This document shows, piece by piece, positions 1 to 6,303 of a DNA stretch of 7,129 nucleotides. The translations under genes and the position numbers were made by a program. Position 1 is the first letter of the stretch; the number at the start of each line of letters is the position of its first letter. Where the stretch lies: positions 1-7,129 of the forward strand of contig CALMFQ010000424.1 of NCBI GenBank assembly GCA_937863215.1. Reading direction: 5' to 3'. The notes beneath the pieces were generated by a model. That model was not told where the DNA came from and searched no databases. It saw nothing but the letters and a program-made list of their open reading frames with translations. Source of the DNA: an uncultured Pseudomonadota bacterium (GTDB lineage: Bacteria; Pseudomonadota; Gammaproteobacteria; Burkholderiales; SCOH01).

Positions 1-1036
1 CGCGGCAGTACTGGCGCTGAGCAAAACCAGCAATACCGTGCCCGGCAGCGGAACCGGTGGCGCTACCGGCACGGGCAGCGGAACTGGCACGGGCTCCGCT
101 ACCGGTACTGGCTCCGCCACCGGTACGGGCTCCGCTACCGGCACGGGCTCCGCCACCGGCACGGGCTCCGCTACCGGTACGGGCTCCGCTACCGGTACGG
201 GTTCCGCTACCGGTACGGGTTCCACCACCGGTACGGGTTCCACCACCGGTACGGGCTCCGGCACAGGCACAGGCACTACCGGCAGTCTGATCGCGGCGAT
301 GGTCGGTGCGGATGCGGAGAAATTTGCCGACGGCACGCTGGCGGCGGGCTCCGGTGTGCATGCCGGCAGCAATATCGGCGTCGATTCAGCCGGCAACGTC
401 ACTTCGGTTACCGACGGCGCCTTTGTGTTCAGCAGCAATAGCGCGCCGCTGGTCGAATCCAGCACTACGGTGCTGGCTCACGACGACGGCAGTCAGCAGA
501 AAATCACCTGGGGCCGCTGGGAGGTCAAGTCGTCCGCCAATACCTTCGTTGTGATGAACGGCGGCAACACCAAAAACAGTATCGGCAGTTTCCATTTCAT
601 TCGCGCCGACCAGATGACGCCGGCGGTAAACCTGACCGCAGCCAATATGGGCATGACCACCGCCGTCTATAGCGCAATCGGCGGCAGCACGCCAACGTCG
701 GAAATCTTCGGCGAGAGCGGCCATCTCGATTCGCTGCAGGCGACAGTCGATTTTACCCAGCAGAAAATCACTGCCTATCAGCTGAAAGTCAGCTTTGCCG
801 ACCGCAGCTTCAAAGGCTCGGGTGGCGGAATCAGCCTCGCGCCGACCTTCACACTGCCGCTGATCGGCGACTGCCAAGGCTGTTCCAGCACCAATCCGGG
901 CGCGCCGATTCCGGTCAGCGGCCAGGCCAATGGCGCATTCATCGGCCCCAAGGCGGAGGGCATGATCACTTCGTTCGGCATGCAGACCACGCTGCGCGAC
1001 CGCTTCATCAGCGGTACGGCTTTGGGCAAGCGCTAG
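1..1036 (+). CDS. C-terminal part of a large surface/exported protein with Gly-Thr-Ser repeat (FecR-type or TbpB-like C-terminal domain); 5' end outside window
   Basis: The frame is open from the first complete codon at base 2 to a TAG at 1034-1036, so the gene enters from upstream. A GTG at 38 lies inside the open frame and has no Shine-Dalgarno sequence, so I do not take it as the start. The visible protein begins with AAVLALSKTSNT, passes through a low-complexity linker of twelve six-residue Gly/Thr/Ser/Ala units (62-277), then continues as a globular domain of about 250 residues. That domain has ITWGRW (about 508-525), GSFHF (about 584-598) and near the end GAFIGPKAEG. From memory, WGRW and G-x-F-x-G-P-x-A are typical of C-terminal domains in large FecR-domain proteins and TbpB-like surface proteins. 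This family call is therefore tentative, and no membrane segment or sorting motif is visible in the C-terminal part. The domain contains the pair DCQGC (about 869-883). A strong terminator follows, so transcription probably ends here. That it is a real gene is near certain, but its function is unknown. Confidence 0.85.
   Translation, partial: AAVLALSKTSNTVPGSGTGGATGTGSGTGTGSATGTGSATGTGSATGTGSATGTGSATGTGSATGTGSATGTGSTTGTGSTTGTGSGTGTGTTGSLIAAMVGADAEKFADGTLAAGSGVHAGSNIGVDSAGNVTSVTDGAFVFSSNSAPLVESSTTVLAHDDGSQQKITWGRWEVKSSANTFVVMNGGNTKNSIGSFHFIRADQMTPAVNLTAANMGMTTAVYSAIGGSTPTSEIFGESGHLDSLQATVDFTQQKITAYQLKVSFADRSFKGSGGGISLAPTFTLPLIGDCQGCSSTNPGAPIPVSGQANGAFIGPKAEGMITSFGMQTTLRDRFISGTALGKR
62..277 (+). 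repeat. 18-bp in-frame tandem repeat, 12 copies
   Basis: Twelve consecutive 18-bp units (216 bp) each encode the hexapeptide (A/G/T)TGTGS, and the last unit ends in Thr. Nine of the twelve are close to GCT ACC GGT ACG GGC TCC with synonymous changes (GGC/GGT, GCT/GCC). The first two units carry AGC for Ser, while units 10 and 11 begin with ACC and unit 12 with GGC. Because the unit is a multiple of three, copy-number changes would keep the reading frame. The segment probably acts as a flexible, extended linker between the upstream part and the C-terminal domain. Confidence 0.95.
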
Positions 1037-1057
1037 CGCTGCGGACGCAACAGCACC

Positions 1058-1084
1058 AGCGGATGGGCTGCCATCCGCTTTTTT
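1058..1084 (+). terminator. Rho-independent terminator of the repeat-containing surface protein gene
   Basis: A perfect 9-bp stem (AGCGGATGG at 1058-1066 paired with CCATCCGCT at 1071-1079) closes a 4-base GCTG loop and runs directly into six T residues (1079-1084). It lies 21 bp after the TAG of the upstream gene. This is a textbook intrinsic terminator on the plus strand, and it separates that gene from the acyltransferase-like gene. Confidence 0.92.
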
Positions 1085-1207
1085 ACGCCTGCGCCGGCTG
1101 GCGGCAACGCCGATCCAGCCAGCCCACAGCGGGGATTCCGGCGGTGTGCCGACGCTTGTATCATTGACCGTTCTGCCACCGGCCAACCACCCGACCCGAT
1201 TCAATCG

Positions 1208-2632
1208 ATGAGTATCGACCGCACCGTCAGCCGCAATTTCGAAACCGCCAAGGTGGCGGCAATCCTGGCCGTTACCTGCGGCCACTTCCTGCCGTATGCG
1301 TGGCTGTGGATCGTTGCCTCGATCGCGCTATGCCTGTTCGGCTTCGCATCGGGCTATTTCACCGCGCTGATTTATGGCAGCAGCCCGCAGCCGCTGGCGT
1401 TCGTGCGCAATAAATTGCGCCGCCTCGGCCCGGACCTGCTGGCAATCAATCTGCTGTTGCTGGCATTGTTTCTGTGGCAAGGGCAGGCACACATTTTCAG
1501 CTGGCAATCGCTGCTCGGTGTATTCGGGCTGTCAGGCTGGCTCAACTGGCTGTATCTGCCGAATCCGAGCCCGTTCGGCGCCGGGCTGTGGTATTTCACC
1601 CTGCTGCTGCTGTTTTACCTGGGCTATCCGCTGCTGACGCGCCTGCTGCGCAGCGGTCCGGCCGGGTCACTGGCATTGTTTGCGCTGCTGCTGCTGGCGT
1701 TGCTGCTGTCCGAACGGGTGCGATACGGGCACATGCTGTGGTTTACCGCATTCAGTTTCTGCTTCGGTGTGGCACATGCCAACCAGCGATGGCAAGGAGG
1801 CTGGAAACATTCCCTGCTGCTGCTGACAGCGCTGGTGTCCGGCTTTGTGCTGGCCTGGTGGCTGTTTGGCGCGCCATTGAAGGGATTGCTGCTGGTAGGA
1901 CTGGCCTCGCTGCTGGCGATCCAGCTATTGCTCAGCGTAGCGCTGCCGGACTGGCTGCACGCACCGTTCAGACCGTTCGGTGCCTGCGTGCTGGAAATCT
2001 ACTTCCTGCACACCTACCTGTTCGTACACCCGAGCGGTATGCCGATACCGGACCTGCTGGCATCGCTGGCGCTGATCCTGGCTGCGTCGCTGGCGACGCG
2101 GGCACTGGCGGAACGGCTGCAACCCTTGCTGCAAACCTCCGGACGCGCGTTACAGCTGCTCGCCGCTGCGCCGTGCCGGCCAAGTGGGGCGGCACATGCG
2201 CAGGTGAGGAATGCCGTCTTCGTCGAATGGCTCGCCGATAGCGGCGAAGCCGAGGCTGCGGTAAAAATCGTGCAGATACAGCTGTGCGGCGACTTGCACC
2301 GCCTGGCCGGGATAACGCTGCGCCAACTCGTCCAGCGCCCGCAGCATCAGGGCTCGCCCCAGCCCCTGTCTGCGGTATTGCCGCGCCACCAGCACCCTGC
2401 CGATAGCCGGCTCCTGCCCTTGCACGCCGGGCGGCAACAGGCGCGCATAGGCAAGCAGTTCACCGCAGTCATTATTCAGCGAAAGATGCAGGCACTCGGG
2501 ATCGAGGCCATCGGCATCGAGATAGGCGCAGGCTTGTTCAACCACGAACACGTGCTGGCGCCAATGCAGGATCTGGTACAACTCGACAACACTCAGCGCC
2601 GCAAATGGCTGGCAGCTCCATTGCAGCGCTGA
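1208..2632 (+). CDS. Polytopic membrane protein, acyltransferase-3-like, with a C-terminal tail read antisense to elaA
   Basis: The frame gives 474 residues from ATG 1208 to TGA 2630-2632. Residues 1 to about 305 form a very hydrophobic protein with roughly nine or ten membrane segments, for example around 14-30, 33-56, 77-92, 124-143, 154-168, 203-220, 225-246 and 280-298. Features fit the acyltransferase-3 family (membrane O-acyltransferases that modify sugars or cell-surface polymers): an N-terminal AVTCGH with a His at residue 26 in the first hydrophobic segment, LFGFASGYF after the second, and EIYFLHTYLF (263-272) near the end. The substrate cannot be told. From residue 315 onward the sequence lies opposite elaA in the same codon register. 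It is polar, rich in Ala, Gln and Leu, and looks like an antisense translation, yet no stop codon intervenes. The functional part probably ends near base 2150, or the 160-residue tail is really made. No clear Shine-Dalgarno sequence precedes 1208, so the start is moderately uncertain. Confidence 0.7.
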   Translation: MSIDRTVSRNFETAKVAAILAVTCGHFLPYAWLWIVASIALCLFGFASGYFTALIYGSSPQPLAFVRNKLRRLGPDLLAINLLLLALFLWQGQAHIFSWQSLLGVFGLSGWLNWLYLPNPSPFGAGLWYFTLLLLFYLGYPLLTRLLRSGPAGSLALFALLLLALLLSERVRYGHMLWFTAFSFCFGVAHANQRWQGGWKHSLLLLTALVSGFVLAWWLFGAPLKGLLLVGLASLLAIQLLLSVALPDWLHAPFRPFGACVLEIYFLHTYLFVHPSGMPIPDLLASLALILAASLATRALAERLQPLLQTSGRALQLLAAAPCRPSGAAHAQVRNAVFVEWLADSGEAEAAVKIVQIQLCGDLHRLAGITLRQLVQRPQHQGSPQPLSAVLPRHQHPADSRLLPLHAGRQQARIGKQFTAVIIQRKMQALGIEAIGIEIGAGLFNHEHVLAPMQDLVQLDNTQRRKWLAAPLQR

Positions 2633-2647
2633 GTGATCGATCCGCAT
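2150..2647 (-). CDS. elaA: ElaA-like GNAT family N-acetyltransferase
   Basis: This is a complete 165-residue GNAT protein matching the short ElaA family in length and motifs. VFVVEQ lies at 33-38, followed by an Asp-rich stretch YLDADGLDP (42-50). The acetyl-CoA pyrophosphate-binding loop is RRQGLGRAL (92-100), and YLHDFYRSLGF (124-134) and EDGIPH (143-148) are characteristic of ElaA. Proteins of this fold transfer an acetyl group from acetyl-CoA to an amine in the cytoplasm, but the natural ElaA substrate is not established. The start ATG (2645-2647, complement) is supported by AAAGGA (complement of 2653-2658) at 5-base spacing. It lies downstream of argH on the same strand with a 108-bp gap and could be co-transcribed, but the gap is filled by a large inverted repeat. 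The gene lies inside the 3' part of the oppositely oriented acyltransferase-like frame. The family motifs show that this strand is the conserved one there. Confidence 0.92.
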   Translation of the reverse strand: MRIDHSALQWSCQPFAALSVVELYQILHWRQHVFVVEQACAYLDADGLDPECLHLSLNNDCGELLAYARLLPPGVQGQEPAIGRVLVARQYRRQGLGRALMLRALDELAQRYPGQAVQVAAQLYLHDFYRSLGFAAIGEPFDEDGIPHLRMCRPTWPARRSGEQL

Positions 2648-2652
2648 TATTA

Positions 2653-2658
2653 TCCTTT
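2653..2658 (-). promoter_or_regulatory. elaA ribosome binding site, partly inside an inverted-repeat arm
   Basis: On the minus strand AAAGGA precedes the elaA ATG by 5 bases. Its first three bases (complement of 2656-2658) are also the last three bases of the 3' arm of the adjacent hairpin, so pairing of the arms would partly occlude it. Confidence 0.65.
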
Positions 2659-2755
2659 CAGGTCCAGATCAAGTGTGACGCGAAGCCAAGCCGCTGGCAG
2701 TACGGTAGTACGGCAAGGCGCAGGCGACACAGTCACGCTTGAGCTGGGCCTGAAA
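2656..2755. repeat. 100-bp inverted repeat between argH and elaA (24-bp arms)
   Basis: Bases 2656-2679 and 2732-2755 are inverted copies that match at 21 of 24 positions, separated by a 52-bp spacer. The outer ends are TTTCAGG and CCTGAAA and the inner ends are GTGTGAC and GTCACGC. The spacer contains further small symmetry, such as GTAC-GGTA-GTAC around 2698-2712. The right arm touches the argH stop codon (2756-2758) and the left arm overlaps the elaA Shine-Dalgarno sequence. There is no T-run after either arm, so it is not a standard intrinsic terminator. Two of the three mismatches would be G-U pairs in a plus-strand RNA. The sharply defined ends suggest a dispersed intergenic repeat element (REP- or MITE-like), which is an inference. 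Confidence 0.85.
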
Positions 2756-4156
2756 TCAGGCCAGGCGGGCGCGGGCGCGGGCGATGGCTGCGCGAACCTG
2801 AGCCGGCGCGGTGCCGCCAATGTGGTTACGCGCGTTGAGCGAGCCTTCCAGCGTCAGCACTTCGAACACGTCCTGCTCGATCAGCGGCGAGAACTGGCGC
2901 AGTTGCTCCAGGCTCAGATCGCCGATATCGCAACCCTGCCCTTCGGCAAACCGCACTGCCAGCGCCACCGCTTCGTGCGCATCGCGGAACGGCAGGCCAC
3001 GTTTCACCAGGTAGTCGGCCAGATCGGTGGCAGTGGCAAAGCCCTGCTGCACCGCGGCGCGCATCGCATCCGGCTTGACGCTGATGCCGCGCATCATGTC
3101 GGCGTAGATGGTCAAGGTCTGTACCAAGGTATCGACGGTGTCGAACAGCGGTTCCTTGTCTTCCTGGTTGTCCTTGTTGTACGCCAGCGGCTGGCCCTTC
3201 ATCAGCGTCAGCATCGAGATCAGGCTGCCGTTCACGCGGCCGGTCTTGCCGCGCGCCAGTTCGGGCACGTCCGGGTTCTTCTTCTGCGGCATGATCGAGC
3301 TGCCGGTGCAGAAACGGTCGGCGATGTCGATGAAGCCAAAACGCGGACTCATCCACAGGATCAGCTCTTCCGACAGGCGCGACAGGTGGGTCATGGTCAG
3401 CGCGGCGGCGGCGGTGAATTCAATCGCGAAATCGCGGTCGGAAACCGCATCCAGCGAGTTTTCGCACACCGCGTCAAAACCCAGCAGCTGCGCGGTGTAG
3501 GCGCGGTCGATCGGGTAGCTGGTGCCAGCCAACGCGGCGCTGCCGAGCGGCATGCGGTTGATACGCTTGCGGCCATCGGCAAAACGCTCGGCATCACGGT
3601 TGAGCATTTCGACGTAAGCCAGCAAGTGGTGGCCGAAGGTGACCGGCTGCGCCACTTGCAGGTGGGTGAAACCGGGCATCACGGTATCGGCATTTTGCTC
3701 GGCCAGATCCAGCAGCGAGCGCTGCAGTTCTTTGACCAGCTCGATAATGCCGTCCACCGCCGAACGCAGGTACAGGCGGATATCGGTGGCGACCTGATCG
3801 TTTCGCGAACGGCCGGTGTGCAGACGCTTGCCGGCATCGCCGATGCGGTCGGTCAGGCGTTTTTCGATATTCATGTGCACATCTTCGAGGTCAACCGACC
3901 ATTCGAATTTGCCGCTGCGGATTTCTTCCAGAATTTCCGCCATGCCGTTCTGGATTGCGGCGAAATCCTCGGCCGACAATACCCCTACCTTATTCAGCAT
4001 CTGCGCATGCGCCAACGAGCCCTGAATATCGAATTCAGCCATGCGCTTATCGAAATCGACCGAGGCGGTATAACGTTTCACCAGCTCGGCAACCGGCTCG
4101 GAAAAACGGCCCGACCAGCTTTTTGCTGCGCCGTTTTGAGAAGCATTTTCTTGCAT
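2756..4156 (-). CDS. argH: Argininosuccinate lyase
   Basis: A complete 466-residue protein, in line with the family's usual length of about 460. It performs the last step of arginine biosynthesis, splitting argininosuccinate into arginine and fumarate in the cytoplasm as a homotetramer. The fumarase/aspartase superfamily signature GSSIMPQKKNPD is at 285-296 and holds the flexible-loop serine. HTGRSRNDQVATD (113-125) and GFTHLQ (162-167, with the active-site His 164) are also present, and the N-terminal WSGRF (14-18) is typical. The ATG at 4154-4156 (complement) fits this N-terminus. AAGG lies about 10 bases upstream, a weak or distant Shine-Dalgarno sequence. The gene is divergent from the algZ-like kinase gene with only 29 bp between start codons, and elaA follows downstream on the same strand. 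No key residue looks missing. Confidence 0.98.
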   Translation of the reverse strand: MQENASQNGAAKSWSGRFSEPVAELVKRYTASVDFDKRMAEFDIQGSLAHAQMLNKVGVLSAEDFAAIQNGMAEILEEIRSGKFEWSVDLEDVHMNIEKRLTDRIGDAGKRLHTGRSRNDQVATDIRLYLRSAVDGIIELVKELQRSLLDLAEQNADTVMPGFTHLQVAQPVTFGHHLLAYVEMLNRDAERFADGRKRINRMPLGSAALAGTSYPIDRAYTAQLLGFDAVCENSLDAVSDRDFAIEFTAAAALTMTHLSRLSEELILWMSPRFGFIDIADRFCTGSSIMPQKKNPDVPELARGKTGRVNGSLISMLTLMKGQPLAYNKDNQEDKEPLFDTVDTLVQTLTIYADMMRGISVKPDAMRAAVQQGFATATDLADYLVKRGLPFRDAHEAVALAVRFAEGQGCDIGDLSLEQLRQFSPLIEQDVFEVLTLEGSLNARNHIGGTAPAQVRAAIARARARLA

Positions 4157-4185
4157 AGGGGTAATGCCTTGTACAAAATCAGAAA
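4157..4185. promoter_or_regulatory. 29-bp divergent gap between argH and algZ
   Basis: Only 29 bp separate the two divergent start codons. The gap cannot hold two full promoters, so at least one promoter must lie inside the opposite gene's 5' coding region. I see no convincing -35/-10 pair inside the gap itself. A weak AAGG for argH is on the minus strand, and only an A-rich stretch precedes the kinase ATG. Confidence 0.4.
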
Positions 4186-5196
4186 ATGGCGATTATAGAG
4201 CAAAACGGCATCCCCAACGCGCTGCCGGACTTCCGCAATATGGGCGTAATCCTGCGCGTGCTACTGACGGTGAACATTGCCACGATGCTGGCGGCGCTGC
4301 TCAATAGTCCGACGTTCGCCGCTTTTGCCAATCAGTTCAGTCTGTTTGCCGCGCTGGTAGAGCCAGCGCTGTTCCTCGCACTGGCGTTGCTGTATGTGCT
4401 GATGCCGCAGCTGGCCGCGCAGCGCTACCGTGTTGGCATGCTGGCGGTGCTGGCAATCGGCTGGATTGCGGTGGGGCTGGTGTATCTGTGGCTCGGACCA
4501 CTGCTTGATCTGCGCCACGGCGAAGGTCTACTGCGCGGTGCGATTTACACCACGGCACTGATCGGAATGCTGCTGCAGTATTTCCGCCTGCGCAACAAGG
4601 CGCTGTCGCCAGCGCTGATGGAAGCACGGCTGCAGGCGCTACAGGCGCGTATCCGGCCGCATTTTCTGTTCAACAGCATCAATGCGGTGCTGAGCCTGAT
4701 CCGCAGCGAACCGCGCAAAGCCGAGCGGGCGCTGGAAGATCTGGCTGAACTGTTCCGGGTACTGATGGCGGAAAACAACCAGCTATCGACGCTGTGGCGC
4801 GAGCTGGAGCTGGCGCGCAATTATCTGGCGCTGGAACAACTGCGGCTGGGCGAGCGGCTGAAAATCGATTGGCACACCGATCACGCACCGATGCAGGCCC
4901 GCCTGCCGCCGCTGATCCTGCAGCCGCTGCTGGAAAATGCCGTCTATCACGGGATCGAGCCGCACCCGGACATCGGCATGATCAGCGTCAATGTCTATCG
5001 CAGCCGCAACGAATTGCACATCGACATCCGCAATCCGTATCAGCCGCAAGCCGAATCGCAGCACAACGGCAACAAGATGGCGATGGGCAATATCCGTGAA
5101 CGGCTGGCGCTGTTCTTCGACGCCGAAGCCAGCCTGAAAGCAACTGTCGGCAACAACTATTATCAAGTACATATTGTCGTGCCCTACCGGGAGTAA
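4186..5196 (+). CDS. algZ: AlgZ/FimS-like (LytS-type) sensor histidine kinase
   Basis: A 336-residue membrane sensor. About four hydrophobic segments (roughly 21-40, 55-75, 84-104, 115-131) come first. The His-kinase domain of the LytS/YehU class follows, with the phosphoacceptor region RIRPHFLFNSINAV (155-168, His 159). The C-terminal ATPase part has the N-box LLENAVYHGI (248-257, Asn 251). The usual glycine-rich G-box is replaced by NGNKMAMGNIRERL (294-307), which resembles the atypical box of Pseudomonas AlgZ rather than a canonical GxGxGLxNxxxRL. It should pass a signal from the membrane to the LytTR regulator encoded 4 bp downstream. The ATG at 4186 has no strong Shine-Dalgarno sequence. 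I kept it because LPDFRNMGVILRVLL (13-27) looks like the family's conserved N-terminus. The name rests on motifs and synteny. Confidence 0.92.
   Translation: MAIIEQNGIPNALPDFRNMGVILRVLLTVNIATMLAALLNSPTFAAFANQFSLFAALVEPALFLALALLYVLMPQLAAQRYRVGMLAVLAIGWIAVGLVYLWLGPLLDLRHGEGLLRGAIYTTALIGMLLQYFRLRNKALSPALMEARLQALQARIRPHFLFNSINAVLSLIRSEPRKAERALEDLAELFRVLMAENNQLSTLWRELELARNYLALEQLRLGERLKIDWHTDHAPMQARLPPLILQPLLENAVYHGIEPHPDIGMISVNVYRSRNELHIDIRNPYQPQAESQHNGNKMAMGNIRERLALFFDAEASLKATVGNNYYQVHIVVPYRE
5189..5193 (+). promoter_or_regulatory. Ribosome binding site that fixes the algR GTG start
   Basis: GGGAG lies at the end of the kinase gene with 7 bases to the GTG at 5201. A TTG at 5174 in the same frame has no such site, and starting there would prepend residues not expected before the receiver domain's IMIVDDE strand. 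Confidence 0.75.
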
Positions 5197-5200
5197 GCCT

Positions 5201-5956
5201 GTGAACAAAGCCCTGCGGATCATGATCGTCGACGACGAAACCCCGGCGCGCAACCGGCTGCGCGACCTGCTGGCCGATTGCAACGAAACGCTGCCGCTGG
5301 ACATCTGCGGCGAGGCCGGCAACGGCATCCAGGCGCTGGAATGGCTCAATCAGCACCCGGCCGACGTGGCACTGGTGGATATCCGCATGCCGGGCATGTC
5401 CGGCATCGAGCTGGCGCAGCACATGCTCAAACTGCCGCACCCGCCGGCGCTGATTTTCACCACCGCCTACGACCAGTTCGCGCTGCAGGCATTCGAAGTC
5501 AACGCGGTGGATTACCTGCTCAAGCCGATCCGCCAGGAACGGCTGGCCACGGCGCTGGAGAAGGCGAGGCGGGTAACCACGCTACCGCCGGCAGTGAAGA
5601 ATCTCGACGAGAAAAGCCGCCAGTTCCTCAGCGTCACCGAGCGCGGCAAGGTGCTGCTGGTGCCGGTCAAGGACGTGCTGTACCTGAAAGCCGAGCTGAA
5701 ATACATCACCCTGCGCACCGCGCAGCGCGAATACCTGCTGGAAGAATCGCTGACCCACCTGGAGCAGGAGTTCGAACAAGTATTCGTGCGCATCCACCGC
5801 AACTGCCTGGTGGCGCGCGCGGCAATTACCGGCTTCGAGCGCCACAGCAGCGACGAAGGCGACAGCCACTGGGAGGTGCTGCTGCACGGCATCGACGAGC
5901 ATTTACCCATCAGCCGCCGACAGCAGGCGATTGTGCGCGAGTTCAAGCACCTGTAG
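5201..5956 (+). CDS. algR: AlgR-like response regulator (receiver + LytTR DNA-binding domain)
   Basis: From the GTG at 5201 the protein has 251 residues, close to AlgR. The N-terminal receiver domain has the acidic pair and following Glu in VDDE (10-13), the phosphoacceptor Asp 60 in LVDIRMPGMSG, the Thr in FTTAY (86-90) and Lys 108 in LLKP. The C-terminal LytTR domain (about 142-251) has VKDVLYLKAELKYITLR (156-172), FVRIHRNCLVAR (195-206) and LPISRR (235-240), all typical. LytTR regulators bind direct-repeat DNA sites through a beta-rich domain. Known AlgR proteins control surface polysaccharide, type IV pili and related genes. It is translationally close to the kinase (4-bp gap), so the two form an operon. 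No intrinsic terminator is obvious after the stop. In Pseudomonas hemC follows algR, but it does not do so here. Confidence 0.95.
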   Translation: MNKALRIMIVDDETPARNRLRDLLADCNETLPLDICGEAGNGIQALEWLNQHPADVALVDIRMPGMSGIELAQHMLKLPHPPALIFTTAYDQFALQAFEVNAVDYLLKPIRQERLATALEKARRVTTLPPAVKNLDEKSRQFLSVTERGKVLLVPVKDVLYLKAELKYITLRTAQREYLLEESLTHLEQEFEQVFVRIHRNCLVARAAITGFERHSSDEGDSHWEVLLHGIDEHLPISRRQQAIVREFKHL

Positions 5957-6129
5957 CAGTCAATCCAGCGGAAAAAACCGGGCGCCCCTCATTTCATCGT
6001 GCAATCTTTTTCTGACGCAGGGTTAAGCGGAATTGGCTGAATTGGGCAAGGACAGCTGGCGAGCCTGATCGACAGCACTCAACGCCGCGGTGAGCATCCC
6101 GGCGGTGTCTTTGGCTTTTGTCTTGATCG

Positions 6130-6168
6130 GGTTGCCCAGCAACATCCAATCCAGCCCATAGGGCAACC
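6130..6168. repeat. Inverted repeat, 8-bp perfect arms
   Basis: GGTTGCCC (6130-6137) and GGGCAACC (6161-6168) are perfect inverted copies with a 23-base loop. No T-run follows, so a terminator role is not supported. Its function is unknown. Confidence 0.5.
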
Positions 6169-6206
6169 GGAGCTGCGCCGCCGCTTGCCTGTGCGGAGGG
6201 CGATTC

Positions 6207-6228
6207 GGTGTGCAGCAAGCTGTACACC
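6207..6228. repeat. 22-bp near-perfect inverted repeat
   Basis: GGTGTGCAGC (6207-6216) and GCTGTACACC (6219-6228) are inverted copies with one mismatch around a 2-base AA centre. This compact symmetry is more like a protein-binding site than a terminator. It lies about 100 bp upstream of the toxin start codon. No binding protein can be named. Confidence 0.55.
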
Positions 6229-6303
6229 CTACAGGTCTATAGGGCCTTCTTGCCATTGGCAGCACATGTGTGATTTCACGATTACGCAAATTGCCTCGCG
6301 ATT

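Noticed and set aside
57..290. Pro/Ala/Arg/Val-rich repeat frame in the tandem repeat
   Set aside because: It is only the alternative reading of the 18-bp repeat and ends with it. The +2 frame continues as a sensible protein.
1096..1120. GGCTGG / CCAGCC inverted repeat after the terminator
   Set aside because: The arms are only 6 bp with a 13-base loop and no T-run, so it is expected by chance in GC-rich DNA.
386..1285. 300-codon open frame on the minus strand opposite the surface protein gene
   Set aside because: It shares codon boundaries with the plus-strand gene, a typical antisense shadow in GC-rich DNA. It runs through the terminator and into the next gene, and its translation has no recognisable domain.
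2633..4198. 521-codon open frame on the plus strand opposite argH
   Set aside because: It is in codon register with argH, which carries full family motifs. The translation is rich in His, Gln and Arg without any domain, so it is a shadow.
5174..5200. TTG start for algR inside the kinase gene
   Set aside because: The GTG at 5201 has a proper GGGAG site and gives the expected receiver N-terminus.
5970..6020. Possible algR terminator around GGGCGCCC followed by T-rich DNA
   Set aside because: The GC core is self-complementary without a loop, and the T-run near 6006 is not adjacent to a stable stem.
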